In this document: piece by piece, positions 25,701 through 33,918 of the stretch
Position numbering within the stretch: position 1 is the stretch's first letter
Layout of the letters: each line of letters starts with the position of its first letter
Origin: Parus major
Taxonomy: Eukaryota; Chordata; Aves; Passeriformes; Paridae
DNA length: 64,000 bases
Direction of reading: 5' to 3'
NCBI RefSeq assembly: GCF_001522545.3
Contig: NC_031770.1
Coordinates: 20,296,105-20,360,104 of the forward strand
The notes under the pieces: model-generated
What the model was told of the DNA's origin: nothing
What the model saw: only the letters and a program-made list of their open reading frames with translations
The model's database searches: none
Program-made: the position numbers and the translations under genes

Positions 25701-27567
25701 GAATGCACCCAATTTGATACAGTAATTTCTGTGAACATTAACTTGCAAGAGACTTTTGTTCACAGTAAAGGAATTCACAGAAGTTATGATCGGGAAGTGA
25801 CGGAGCCATCAAACACTCGGCAGAGAAGCCCTGACCATCCCAGGGAGCAGTGCAGACCTCCTGTCTGAGCATGGAAAAGCTGGGGTCTGTAATACATGCT
25901 CCAAAGTATAACTGGTGTCAGAAGCAGAGGGAAGTGCTCATTTCCTCTTCTCATACAATTCTCCAAAAAAAACGAAGAGTTTCAGGTTTCTAGTGAGAGT
26001 AATGAGAACTAATGAAGAGTAGGAAATGTGTACAGTACCCTACTTTCACCCATTTGCTGTGCAATCATCCACTCCACTATCAGCCAAGAGTCACCTCCCT
26101 TTGCAAACTGAAAAACACAACTCAGGTGTAGTTTTCAAAGGATGTGGGCATTACAAGGGCAGCTGAGCTTGCAAAAGACCAAAACTTCTGATACAGAAGT
26201 ACTATAGTACAGAGCCTCTCTATTAAAGGGGAAATATCCATGCACACATTTCCTGCGGCTTACATCCAAATGTTGACTAGAATCTAGACCTTCAGGCAGA
26301 AATTGATTACATGCACTTCTTAGTTTGCCTCATTCCTCCCACTTCTCTGTGTAGGCAAGCCCTCTGAGGGTGTGCATTTCTTCCCTTCCCTTTATGAAAA
26401 GCCTGTTTCATAATTTTCTGTTCTCTGCTGAGGCATTTAATAAGGAAGATTATTTAAAATTAAGAAACTGAAGCAGCTTTGAGATTCCACGGGTAATAAA
26501 ATCATCCTAAAAGATGACTTATCCCATAATTTTAGAAACAGAGTTCACTAAAGAACCTTATGCAGCATAACATGAAATCTGGTCCAAGCCTATATCAAAG
26601 TTATCCTGAAAGCATCATTACAGGTGAGTTTTGCCTGTGTTACAAGTAGTTTCTCTAGGCTGAACCAGGCTCTTAATATTTTATTAAAACGAGAGAATTC
26701 TGCATCAATTTCTACGGCACTCTAGTTTAAGAAACTAGCAGCACACAATTTAGTTATCAGACCAAGCCCATGCTCTGAGTAATGCACGAAAATTCTTAAA
26801 ATAGCAGTAGTAGTTCCTACTACTTATAGCTGGCTCCACGCTGTGCGCATTACTTGGGAAAACACATTACTTCAGTTTCCACTAGCTACAGTAATCTGAA
26901 TGATTTCATGTCTGAGCATTTTGACAGGAATGTTTGCACTGTTTATCACGCAGCTTCTGACCACAGCTGTCCCACAATTCTCTGCCCCAGCCTGCCAAAA
27001 CGTCTACATCTGCCAGCTTCCACACTTCCAGCGTACATCTGAAAACAATACAGCTCTTTATTCTCGCGGATGCCAGCGGTATCATATCAGCGATTTTGAT
27101 ATCTTGCTCTAAGCTGATACAGGGACTGTTCACTAGAAGCCTACGGGTGTGACTGCAAAGCAAAGCTTCTATCCCCGAAGAAGCAGGATTCCCGGAGTCT
27201 CTAAGGTGAATGTAGAGCAGGCTGCCCTGGCATCCCGGGAGCTGCCCACACGCCCCGTGTCCGCCTGCGGGTACCCCCGGTTCCTGCGGAGGCTGGGTGA
27301 AGGCTCACCCCGGCCGTCCCGGCGGCAGCTTCAGCTCGCAGAGCCCCCCGGGGCGGTCCCGGACGGGTCGGCACCGCCGCCCTGCCGGGCCGGGCCGGCC
27401 GAACCCCCGCCACGGCCGGGCGGGCCCCGGCGGGGCCACTGGGCGCTGTCCCTCGCTGCCCGGAACGCGCCGGGCCCGGGCCCGCCCGCTCACCTGGTGC
27501 CGCCCACGTTGAGCTGGATGATCTCCCCGCTGCCGGCGCCGGCCAAGCCGCCGCCGTTCCCCGCCAT
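4197..27567 (-). CDS. KCTD3: KCTD3, complete gene (18 coding exons, 818 residues)
   Basis: The whole coding locus is listed exon by exon below. Exons 1-6 (residues 1-130) encode a BTB/T1 domain that opens with the signature [12 protein letters not shown]. Exon 7 (130-175) is a low-complexity linker. Exons 8-16 (175-579) encode WD40-like beta-propeller repeats. Exons 17-18 (579-818) encode a Ser/Pro-rich, probably disordered tail with SPSPTK-type motifs. The family is known from human: KCTD3 is reported to bind the HCN3 pacemaker channel and raise its surface level, and its paralogue SHKBP1 is an adaptor acting in EGFR trafficking. KCTD proteins have the tetramerisation fold but are not channels. 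All 17 junctions are GT-AG and phase-consistent, there is no frameshift or internal stop, and the length matches human. The start is fixed by homology and the promoter setting. Confidence 0.97.
5110..5248 (-). CDS. KCTD3: KCTD3 exon 17
   Basis: This 139-nt exon encodes residues 579-625: [19 protein letters not shown] and then an [15 protein letters not shown] segment. The acceptor is CTTGCAG and the donor is CCAG|GTAAGT. It links the end of the propeller region to the disordered tail; [13 protein letters not shown] is a probable short amphipathic helix. The short intron 5249-5354 separates it from exon 16. Confidence 0.95.
5355..5539 (-). CDS. KCTD3: KCTD3 exon 16
   Basis: This 185-nt exon encodes residues 517-579. 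It includes [20 protein letters not shown] and the WD-like blade [20 protein letters not shown], the best match in the gene to a canonical GH...WD repeat. The acceptor is CCTGCAG and the donor is AAAG|GTGAGT. The intron before it (5540-6826, about 1.3 kb) holds nothing I recognise. Confidence 0.96.
6827..6923 (-). CDS. KCTD3: KCTD3 exon 15
   Basis: This 97-nt exon encodes residues 485-517 ([20 protein letters not shown] and on to LSSTGKR). The acceptor is CATCTAG and the donor is AAAG|GTACAT. It is almost identical to the human segment as I recall it. The intron 6924-7899 before it has no recognisable element. Confidence 0.95.
7900..8055 (-). CDS. KCTD3: KCTD3 exon 14
   Basis: This 156-nt exon encodes residues 433-485, starting [19 protein letters not shown] and ending SGNDIG. 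It carries a propeller blade with HVRTWTV in the WD position. The acceptor is CTTTCTAG and the donor is ATTG|GTAGGA. The intron 8056-9216 holds unremarkable sequence. Confidence 0.96.
9217..9387 (-). CDS. KCTD3: KCTD3 exon 13
   Basis: This 171-nt exon encodes residues 376-433: [20 protein letters not shown], then [22 protein letters not shown]. This is a WD-like blade with HRSPVTKI in the GH position. The acceptor is GTTTTAG and the donor is TCAG|GTAATG. The intron 9388-10345 contains AT-rich sequence only. Confidence 0.96.
10346..10462 (-). CDS. KCTD3: KCTD3 exon 12
   Basis: This 117-nt exon encodes residues 337-376, from [20 protein letters not shown] to YLTPKTS. The acceptor is CCCCACAG. 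The donor is CAA|GTCAGT, the weakest in the gene (C at +3). It is required by phase, since the next exon supplies GT to complete the serine codon AGT. The intron before it is only 125 nt (10463-10587). Confidence 0.94.
10588..10675 (-). CDS. KCTD3: KCTD3 exon 11
   Basis: This 88-nt exon encodes residues 308-337 ([20 protein letters not shown] and then CNNGSIYYI), one propeller blade. The acceptor is GCGCTAG and the donor is ATAG|GTAAGG. The intron 10676-13077 before it is AT-rich, 2.4 kb, with no repeat I recognise. Confidence 0.96.
13078..13193 (-). CDS. KCTD3: KCTD3 exon 10
   Basis: This 116-nt exon encodes residues 269-307: [20 protein letters not shown], then [29 protein letters not shown] is a clear WD-type blade end. 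The acceptor is TTTTTTGCAG and the donor is CAG|GTGTGT. The intron before it (13194-17032) is the longest in the gene at 3.8 kb and shows only AT-rich unique sequence. Confidence 0.96.
17033..17223 (-). CDS. KCTD3: KCTD3 exon 9
   Basis: This 191-nt exon encodes residues 205-269, including [20 protein letters not shown] and [20 protein letters not shown], ending in [17 protein letters not shown]. The residues are nearly unchanged from human. The acceptor is CCTTCCAG and the donor is ATTG|GTAACT. The intron before it (17224-19353) contains an AT-only tract at about 19,005-19,095. Confidence 0.97.
19005..19095. repeat. AT-rich low-complexity tract in KCTD3 intron 8
   Basis: Roughly 90 bases are made almost only of A and T, with recurring AATTTTAATTT units and two TTTTCCATT interruptions. 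It is a degenerate AT-rich simple repeat. Confidence 0.85.
19354..19444 (-). CDS. KCTD3: KCTD3 exon 8
   Basis: This 91-nt exon encodes residues 175-205 ([20 protein letters not shown], then [11 protein letters not shown]), the first propeller blade after the linker. The acceptor is GTTTTTAG and the donor is ACAG|GTAGGA. The intron 19445-20295 has no recognisable element. Confidence 0.97.
20296..20430 (-). CDS. KCTD3: KCTD3 exon 7 (variable linker)
   Basis: This 135-nt exon encodes residues 130-175. It starts with the conserved IPSRKINNT, continues with a Gly/Asn/Thr-rich stretch unlike the human one ([20 protein letters not shown]), and ends [10 protein letters not shown]. The polypyrimidine tract before the acceptor is a long T run broken by one G (about 20,434-20,459). 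The exon joins the BTB domain to the propeller. The intron 20431-21156 holds only that tract and unremarkable sequence. Confidence 0.95.
21157..21237 (-). CDS. KCTD3: KCTD3 exon 6
   Basis: This 81-nt exon encodes residues 103-130, [20 protein letters not shown] followed by GYLPPPG, the end of the BTB domain and the start of the linker. The acceptor is TTCTTAG and the donor is CCAG|GTATTC. Intron 5 (21238-21426) is short. Confidence 0.96.
21427..21485 (-). CDS. KCTD3: KCTD3 exon 5
   Basis: This 59-nt exon encodes residues 83-103 ([19 protein letters not shown]), the C-terminal part of the BTB/T1 fold. The EAEFYGI motif is typical of KCTD proteins. The acceptor is TTCTGTAG and the donor is TTAG|GTAATA. 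The intron 21486-21920 holds nothing I recognise. Confidence 0.96.
21921..21994 (-). CDS. KCTD3: KCTD3 exon 4
   Basis: This 74-nt exon encodes residues 59-83 ([20 protein letters not shown] then ELDLR). The FIDRDP..F..ILNFLRT pattern is the hallmark of T1/KCTD domains. The acceptor is CTTTGCAG and the donor is ACG|GTAAGA. The intron 21995-22845 is unremarkable. Confidence 0.97.
22846..22891 (-). CDS. KCTD3: KCTD3 exon 3 (46 nt)
   Basis: This short exon encodes residues 43-58 ([16 protein letters not shown]). The acceptor is TTTTTCAG and the donor is GCT|GTGAGT. It is the smallest coding exon here, and skipping it would break the frame inside the BTB domain. The intron 22892-24260 has no recognisable element. 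Confidence 0.95.
24261..24314 (-). CDS. KCTD3: KCTD3 exon 2
   Basis: This 54-nt exon encodes residues 25-43 ([18 protein letters not shown]), the BTB segment after NVGGT. The acceptor is TTCATAG and the donor is CCAG|GTATTT. Intron 1 before it (24315-27493, 3.2 kb) holds an AT-rich 39-bp-spaced direct repeat near 24,430-24,486 and otherwise unique sequence. Confidence 0.96.
24431..24485. repeat. Direct repeat in KCTD3 intron 1
   Basis: The 16-mer CATACTGTTAAATAAT occurs at 24431-24446 and again at 24470-24485, with related ATACTGTTAAT sequence between them. It looks like a local AT-rich duplication. Confidence 0.8.
27494..27567 (-). CDS. KCTD3: KCTD3 exon 1 (start codon)
   Basis: This 74-nt coding part encodes residues 1-25. 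The ATG is at 27565-27567 and the protein begins [20 protein letters not shown], followed by VGGT(R). The donor is ACCAG|GTGAGC. The start lies inside a CpG island and aligns with the human N-terminus (MAGG...GSGEI). The sequence around the ATG on the minus strand, GAAGATGGCGGG, fits a TISU/YY1 element, supporting this ATG and suggesting a very short 5' UTR. The frame stays open for some distance upstream in the GC-rich sequence, so homology and this context decide the start. Confidence 0.95.
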
Positions 27568-27572
27568 CTTCC
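27561..27572 (-). promoter_or_regulatory. KCTD3: TISU/YY1-like element over the KCTD3 start codon
   Basis: On the minus strand the bases read GAAGATGGCGGG. This matches the TISU consensus SAASATGGCGGC at 11 of 12 positions and contains the YY1 core AAGATGGCGG. TISU elements are known to direct initiation on mRNAs with very short leaders and to bind YY1 in the promoter. Function here is inferred from the match and its position. Confidence 0.65.
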
Positions 27573-28049
27573 CCGCCGCCTGCTCCAGCCGGCGCCCGCC
27601 GCCTCCTCCCGCCGGGACCTGGCGGTCGAGGGAAGCAGCGGCGGAGCCAGGCGAAGGCGGCGGGGAAGGAGGCGGCGGGGGATCGCCCAGCGGGGACCGG
27701 GGCAGGGTCGGCGGCCGGGCGGGCTGCGGCCCCACGGTCTCCCGGCGCTCAGGCCCGGGCAGGGGCGGCACAGGCCATGGCAGCGGCAGCGCCGGCAGCA
27801 GAGCGGGGCCGGCTCGGGCCGAAAGGCCGCGGAGCGGAGGCGGAACGCGGGCGGTGCAGGAGGCGGGGCCGGAGGAGCCCCGCGGGCAGAGACGCGCCCG
27901 GAAGGGGCGGTTGGAGCCCGCCCGCCCCGGCAGCGGCGTCACGCCCGGGGCAGCGGAGCCGCGGTACCGCGAGTGCCGTCTTGTGTGGGTTTACAGGAAC
28001 GGGGAACCGCCCCTGCCGCCATCAGGCGCCAGCGACCCCCGCCGAAAAT

Positions 28050-28488
28050 AAAGAGAAGGGCGGCGGAGCTGGTGAAGGGTCTGGGAGCGCAAGTCCTGTG
28101 AGGAGCAGCTGAGGGAGCGGGGGGGGTTCAGCCTGGGGAAAAGGAGGCTCAGGGGTGACATTGCTCTGTACAAGTCCCTGGAAGGAAGGAAGGAAGGTGT
28201 AGCCAGGTGGGGGTCAGGCTCTTCTCTCAGGCACCTAGTGACAGCACGAGAGGACACAGCCTCGGGCTGCACCAGGGAGGTGGAGGATGGACCTTAGGGT
28301 GAATTCCATCGCGGAAAGGGTGATCAGACATTGGAACGGACTGCCGAGGGAGGTGCTGGAGTCACCATCCCCGAAGGTGTTTTAAGGAAAGGCTGGATGT
28401 AGCACTTGGTGCCAGGCTTTAGTTGACTGAGTGGTGTTCAGTCATAAGTTGGATTTGAGTGGTCTTTTCCAACCTAATTCTGTGAAAG
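28050..28488 (+). mobile_element. CR1 LINE, 5'-truncated 3' end
   Basis: About 440 bp matches the 3' end of avian CR1 in plus orientation. It starts near AGCTGGTGAAGGGTCTGG and passes through GTTCAGCCTGGGGAAAAGGA, CGAGGGAGGTGCTGGAGTCA and TCTTTTCCAACCTAATTCTG to the GTGA end. It lies at the upstream edge of the KCTD3 CpG island, antisense to the gene. It is diverged and includes a GGAAGGAAGGAAGG expansion. No coding capacity remains. Confidence 0.93.
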
Positions 28489-31400
28489 CCAAGACTAGAT
28501 TAAGGGTTCACTCGACCTTGCATCCCCCCACCCACAGGCACCCCAGGCTTAGGAGCTCAGGCCCCTGGTAAATGCCAGTTCCATATGAGAGAGGCATAGA
28601 AACAGAAAGGTCCTTGAAAACTCAGTAAGAAAGCAGTGGACAGCACTGTGGAGTTTAAAGCCTGGGTTGCAGCCCGCAGTCATTAATCAAATTCACCAAT
28701 TAAAAGACAAAAATATTAGACATGACATATCCAAGCACACAATGCAGGCTTTCAGGAAAAAAAGTTTATCACAGCACCCCATAAAGAAAAACTGAGGTGG
28801 AAATAAATTACAGTGTGGTTAGTAAAGGAAATTAAATGATGGTTTATATTTTTGAGGGTAGGCTTTATGATCCTAACTCAAGCAGACCCTAAAATCAAAC
28901 AAGGAAAATAATAAGCAAACACAACCCTAAATTTTAAGTTAAATTTGCCTAGGCATTGAAAACCCACTGGGAGGATCCAGGCTCTGTTTCAACCTAATGT
29001 TTTACCATGGGTCTGAATGGAAAGACTTCAGCCATGCTCAAAAATTGTGTTCTGAAAATGCTGTGAGCCTAGAAGTAAACTGCTTGAAGTTACCTGGCTG
29101 CTTCCTCACTTGCATACCTTGGAAATTAAAGGTTTATTCCTCTAGTCATATTGTAGAGCCAAACTGAACAAAGCTATGAAGATGCCCTTGCCATACCATG
29201 AAGTTTTTTGAGGAATGATGTCTCTATCACAAGACCCTATTGCTGTCACAGAGAAACAAGCTGTGCTGGGTGTCTGGAGCTCAGTGTCTAAGCAGCGTAG
29301 TGTGTAAAGTTAAATAATTCTGTAATGTGTTCTGAATATGTTAGCACAGCTGGTTCTGTGGCGTGTTTTGCCCTACAGCCCAAGAGAAAAGGAAAATTAA
29401 AAAGTAGCTGACCGTGTCACCGAGCCCAAGGCCTTCATGCTTTCTGTATGCTTTGGAGTCTAGTGTAGCTTGCATTTCTTCTTGGGCTCAAGAAGAGACA
29501 TGCTTTCAGATTTCTGCTGAGCTGTCTTCTCCTTTCATGGAAGTTATAATGATAGTAATAAATGTTCAGGTGTGCTGTCAAGCACAGAAGGAGATTAGAA
29601 CTTCTCTTATGTCCTGGTGGAGTCCTCTAACCATTAATATATTTGATAAAAGACTGGGATGGGATATTTCTTAACTTGTTGAGAGGAAGACTGACTTCCC
29701 TACTTCAAGTCCTCAGCTTGGCTCCTAAACCATGTTTGCCTCACAATGTCTAAATACCGTGAAATTTAACTTTTGCTTATTCTTGAATAAAACTTAACTA
29801 TCACTGGCATTTGTCACTCGATTACTTCTTCCACCTGAGAAGAAGTAGTGCAGGAAAACCAGCTGTGCATTGATGCATTCTCTGACAGCTGCAGTCCTCA
29901 AACACTTCCACTAGATGCCTCTGTTGTTATTGAACTTCCGAAAGGCAATTCCTGTTTAGTCTAACCATTCAAGGCATGTTATCAAGACCTTTTATCTTGA
30001 TATTGCAGATAAAGTACATGATTCGCAATCACAAAAAAAATCCCCAAGCCCATTTTAAAGCATACATTACATCAGCTTTATACAATATTAGTATACAAAG
30101 CAACTTTATGTTGCTAGTTTCTATGGTCTTCTTACTAATTCATAACCCTCTCCCAGCAACCAGTCAAAGATGGGTCACACGTGGACCCATATGCAAAAAG
30201 TAGACATCTGAATAAAATATATGTACTTCTGAGTAATGGTTGTACAATTTAGGAAAGATGGAGACCTGCGCAATGGATTATCAGCTCTGTGGTGGTGCAC
30301 ACTGAAATTCAATTCCTTTAAGAACAATAATTCAAGCTAAGAGTACAAGGAAGGATTGCTTACCCACTTTTTCCACTTGGATATTAGTACAGTTTTCTTA
30401 TGGAACATCCTGTATCCTGGCTAAGAAGCTAATTGTTCTATTCAAAAGAAGGCAAATTCTGCTATATAAATTGTATTGATGCACCTCCCAGTGGTACCCT
30501 TGCCCTTAAGCTCCTTAAAATAAAAGTCTAGGGAGGAATTGCTACTCTTTGGCAAGTTTGCCAGGTACCTGTTTTGCTAAGTTATTAACTGAGAAGCAAT
30601 GTGGCTCCCCAAGGAGCCAAGGGAAGTTTGGTAGTAAATTCCTTCTCTGCTTCCTAAGTAGATCCAGAATGGGAGATTTTCTCAGAAAACCGGAGACGTT
30701 TGTGACAGGGATCTTGTCTTTATAGCTTCCTGTTAACTGGCAGTCTTGATTGCTGGTGTTACACAATATCAATGCCAAATAAAAACATTTCTACCATCTG
30801 CTCTAAAGGGAGGAGCCTTGGCACCTCCCTAGTAAAGTCACTCTGGAAAATTATGCCATGAGTCACTAGGAACAATGGTTCATGCATGCTCAGTTTTTCC
30901 TCAGCTTTGCTTACAATCACTTTGCTTGAAGGGCCTAAAATTTGAAGGTAATTCACTTAGTAGCTGGCGTCCAGTAAAGAGTGCTAGAATAACTTTAAAT
31001 AGGCCACAGGGGAGAGAGGAAACTCATGGGATTAGGTGGAGTATGCATTTCTTCATTCCTGAACATATGGTTGTTGCTTGCAAATTAGGAAACAACCTTT
31101 CTTTTCAGCGTCCAGATGCAGTGCTGCTCAGTGGGTGGCTACCAAGGACATTCCCTTTGCCCAGAGCAGCTCCACCTCACAGCTGAATAGAAGGGATGTT
31201 AGCAGAAATGTCTATAAAGGCCTCTTTTTCCCATCTTAAAATAGAATGAAAGGAAGGAGATGATCCAGAATCAGGTCAGAAGCAGCTTCCTAGGAGGGGA
31301 AGAAAGATTCATCAATGTTTTGTAAAGAACTATGTATCCAAGTGTGTTGAATCCCTGGAAAATTATTAAAACCTTAATTTTCAGGGGAAAAATATTTTAA

Positions 31401-33215
31401 AAAAAAAAACCAGAAAACTTAATATCTTTGTGTTCAGCAGTTCTAGGCGAGACTTTTATTTTGGTCCCTCACAGCATTTGTTCTCAGTTACCAAGTGTGG
31501 GGTGTCCACTACTCCTGCTACAGAGCACTACAGAGTTCTGCTCCCCATCTGACTGCCAGGACCACATGACACTCAACACCTTTTCTTTCAGAATTTCTGC
31601 ATTTGATATGTACCCCTGCTAAATAAAAAATAAAGAAATTTTTAAAAAAAATCGAAGTCTACCATCTTTCTGAAAAGCTCCTCTTCATTATAGTAGTCTA
31701 CACAAATTTAGTATGCAATTAAGTGTTAAGTTAATCACAGCCTAAAAATTCTCAGTATATTCTAGTGGGGCTGAGTGAGCTGAGACAGCTCAAGTACAGT
31801 AAATTCACAGGTAATTTTACATGCAGTGTCCACAGTGTGGGGCTGTTTGCTAGTACATGTCTGTTGTGAAAGCCCAGGCATTTTTGCTTTCAGGGCAGTG
31901 GAAGAACACCACTGCTGCAGACTCTGGTTAGATTTGAAAATTCCTTGAAGTTTGTGTGCAATGGATGCATTTGTGTTCATCATTTAAGTCATTCAGCTAA
32001 AGTTTTCTGCATTTCTGTATGGAGTTGGATTCTGTTTATGGTCTGGATGTAGTTAGTAATCAAATATCTTCCCCAAGACTGCAATTTATCCTACACAAAC
32101 AGGGTTAGACTGTAGCAAAGGAGCAGAGCTTCATTTATGCTGGACTGCTGTGCATTAAACATCCTTGTTCTTCAGTCTGAGTTTGTTTGTAAGAGCCACA
32201 GAGAGGATTAAACAACATGAGATTTTCTAAAGAGCAAAATAAAAATGTTGAATGTAAATATATCAGATATATCTGTGAAAAATTTTGTTATAGTCAGGTT
32301 TTTCTCGTCATGCTCCTTCTGTCATTTTTTAGCCCATCAAGGTTAATTATGCTCAAGCATTTTAACACTAGTTTTATGGTCCCTTGTCTCAATTGCAACA
32401 ATTGAAGCGTTAGAGACTACACATTCCGTATGTGAAGTTGATACTGGAACACCTTTTTGACTTCTGTGAGCTAAAAGAACAACTGTCATTTGGTCTAACC
32501 TACCAGCAAAATTACTCTATGTCACACCTTCTTCCTCAGTTTAACTCTTACCCTATGTTAGTAATAGATCTAGAATAGATCTAGTCTTTCTGAAAGGCTG
32601 ATGGGCAGCTAATCCACTTCATCTAGCATTTAATTACCTCTCCATGTGAAATTCATGCCAACTCTGAGATACGTTCTTGTCCACATTCATTTCACAGCCA
32701 TCAGTTTGCCTTCTAATGAAGAAATGTTGAAGTGGGGTTTCAGCTAAGTATTTGTGGGCTGATTTACTCACTGCTATGTAAAAAACAAAGTCTCATACCA
32801 TACAACAGCTCAAGAGGGCATGAGTTTTCAAAATATTTTCTTATTGACTTGTTTTCATTGCTGGCTTTGCCTGAAGAGATACCTGCTCATTCCTAGAAGT
32901 CCTGCCAGCTTGGTCCTCTGTTTATTCATCGAGTTGATGGGTACTTAAACCCAGATATCCAGAAAGCTCTCCTTCGAGCAAGGTGCCCTGAACTTACCTT
33001 GCCTCATTTACTGCAAAGGGTTCAAAACTGTGCTGTTTCCATTTTTACTCACTGGTTTTAATGAAATTACACATATCTGTGTGAACATCATCAATACCAA
33101 TCTATTCTTCATCACTGTTAATATTTTAAACAGTAACACCTATAATGTCAGTACCTTGCTTTAGTGACTGTCAATCAAAACTCAGCAAAAAATATGTAAA
33201 AATATGTGAATGTGC

Positions 33216-33248
<33 letters not shown>

Positions 33249-33744
33249 CTTCATGCTTGTTTCTATATGGGTAAGAAAAAGTCATTTTAGCAAATATTTT
33301 ATTTTCAATAGTTTTAATAGCTAAGTTAGTGCCTGAAATTTTTGTCTCTGAAGTGGAAGACTGCTCTTGCCTGTTCTGTCAAAAATTGTTGGAGGAGGAG
33401 GAGGATCGTTTGTACTCCCTGTACATCTCTTCATGAGAGCTTTTTAATTATGTTGGCTGCCACCTGCATATTCTCCTTTCCCGTGAGTGAGTGAACATAT
33501 TTAACTAAATTTTCTTTTTCAAAGGTGTGTTCAGTGACAGGTTCTTTGATTTACATCACTTTAGCAGAATAAACCTGTGAAATGAAGCCATTCTTACGGC
33601 TGTTTTACCATAAAGAGTTTGAGTAGTCATTTGAGCAGAGCAATGGAGCTGGAGCACACAGTGAGCTCACACAGCACTACCATCCTTGCTGTTGATGCAT
33701 GGGCTCCATGAGCAGAGAGGGAGGTGAACTGACAACTGTCTGAA
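28489..33744. other. Intergenic, no gene recognised
   Basis: This 5.3 kb has no coding region I can support; open frames are short, and none shows a family signature. It is AT-rich unique sequence with small A-rich runs (for example 31,397-31,410) and the TA repeat listed separately. Confidence 0.7.
33219..33248. repeat. (TG)n(TA)n microsatellite
   Basis: A short TGTGTG start runs into a perfect (TA)12 array at 33225-33248. Such arrays are commonly polymorphic in length. Confidence 0.95.
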
Positions 33745-33749
33745 CAGCC

Positions 33750-33918
33750 AAGCTCAGGGGGTGATGATCAGTGGCATGAAGTTCTAATTGAAGACCATCT
33801 CAAAAGACATTTGGATATGTCCCAGGGCAACCAGCCTTAGCTGGCCCTGAACAGGAGGGCTGGACCAGATGATCTCCAGAGGTCTCTTCCAACCTCAACC
33901 ACTCTGAGATTCTCTGAA
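33750..33918 (+). mobile_element. CR1 LINE fragment
   Basis: The sequence begins near GGTGATGATCAGTGGCATGA, continues through GGCTGGACCAGATGATCTCC and ends GGTCTCTTCCAACCTCAACC followed by an ACTCTGAGATTCTCTGA tail. These are CR1 3'-end motifs in plus orientation. The piece is only about 170 bp because much of the usual body is missing, either by internal deletion or because two parts of one old copy survived. Confidence 0.85.

Larger units (their letters stand above)
27200..28050 (-). promoter_or_regulatory. KCTD3: KCTD3 CpG-island promoter
   Basis: About 850 bp of very GC-rich sequence, dense in CpG, covers the 5' end of KCTD3, while the sequence on both sides is AT-rich. Within it are GC boxes (for example around 27,763, 27,860 and 27,901), an ETS-like CCGGAAG near 27,897, and the YY1/TISU-like element over the ATG. 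No TATA box is visible. This is the pattern of a broadly expressed TATA-less promoter. Long open frames on both strands here are by-products of the GC bias. Confidence 0.85.

Noticed and set aside
27490..27942. 150-codon minus-strand frame extending KCTD3 upstream of the chosen ATG
   Set aside because: The N-terminal extension is low-complexity Pro/Arg sequence absent from the human protein. The downstream ATG fits homology and the TISU-like context.
27149..28051. 300-codon open frame on the plus strand through the KCTD3 CpG island
   Set aside because: It is Pro/Arg/Gly-rich with no domain and overlaps exon 1 of KCTD3 on the other strand. GC-rich DNA yields long stop-free frames by composition.
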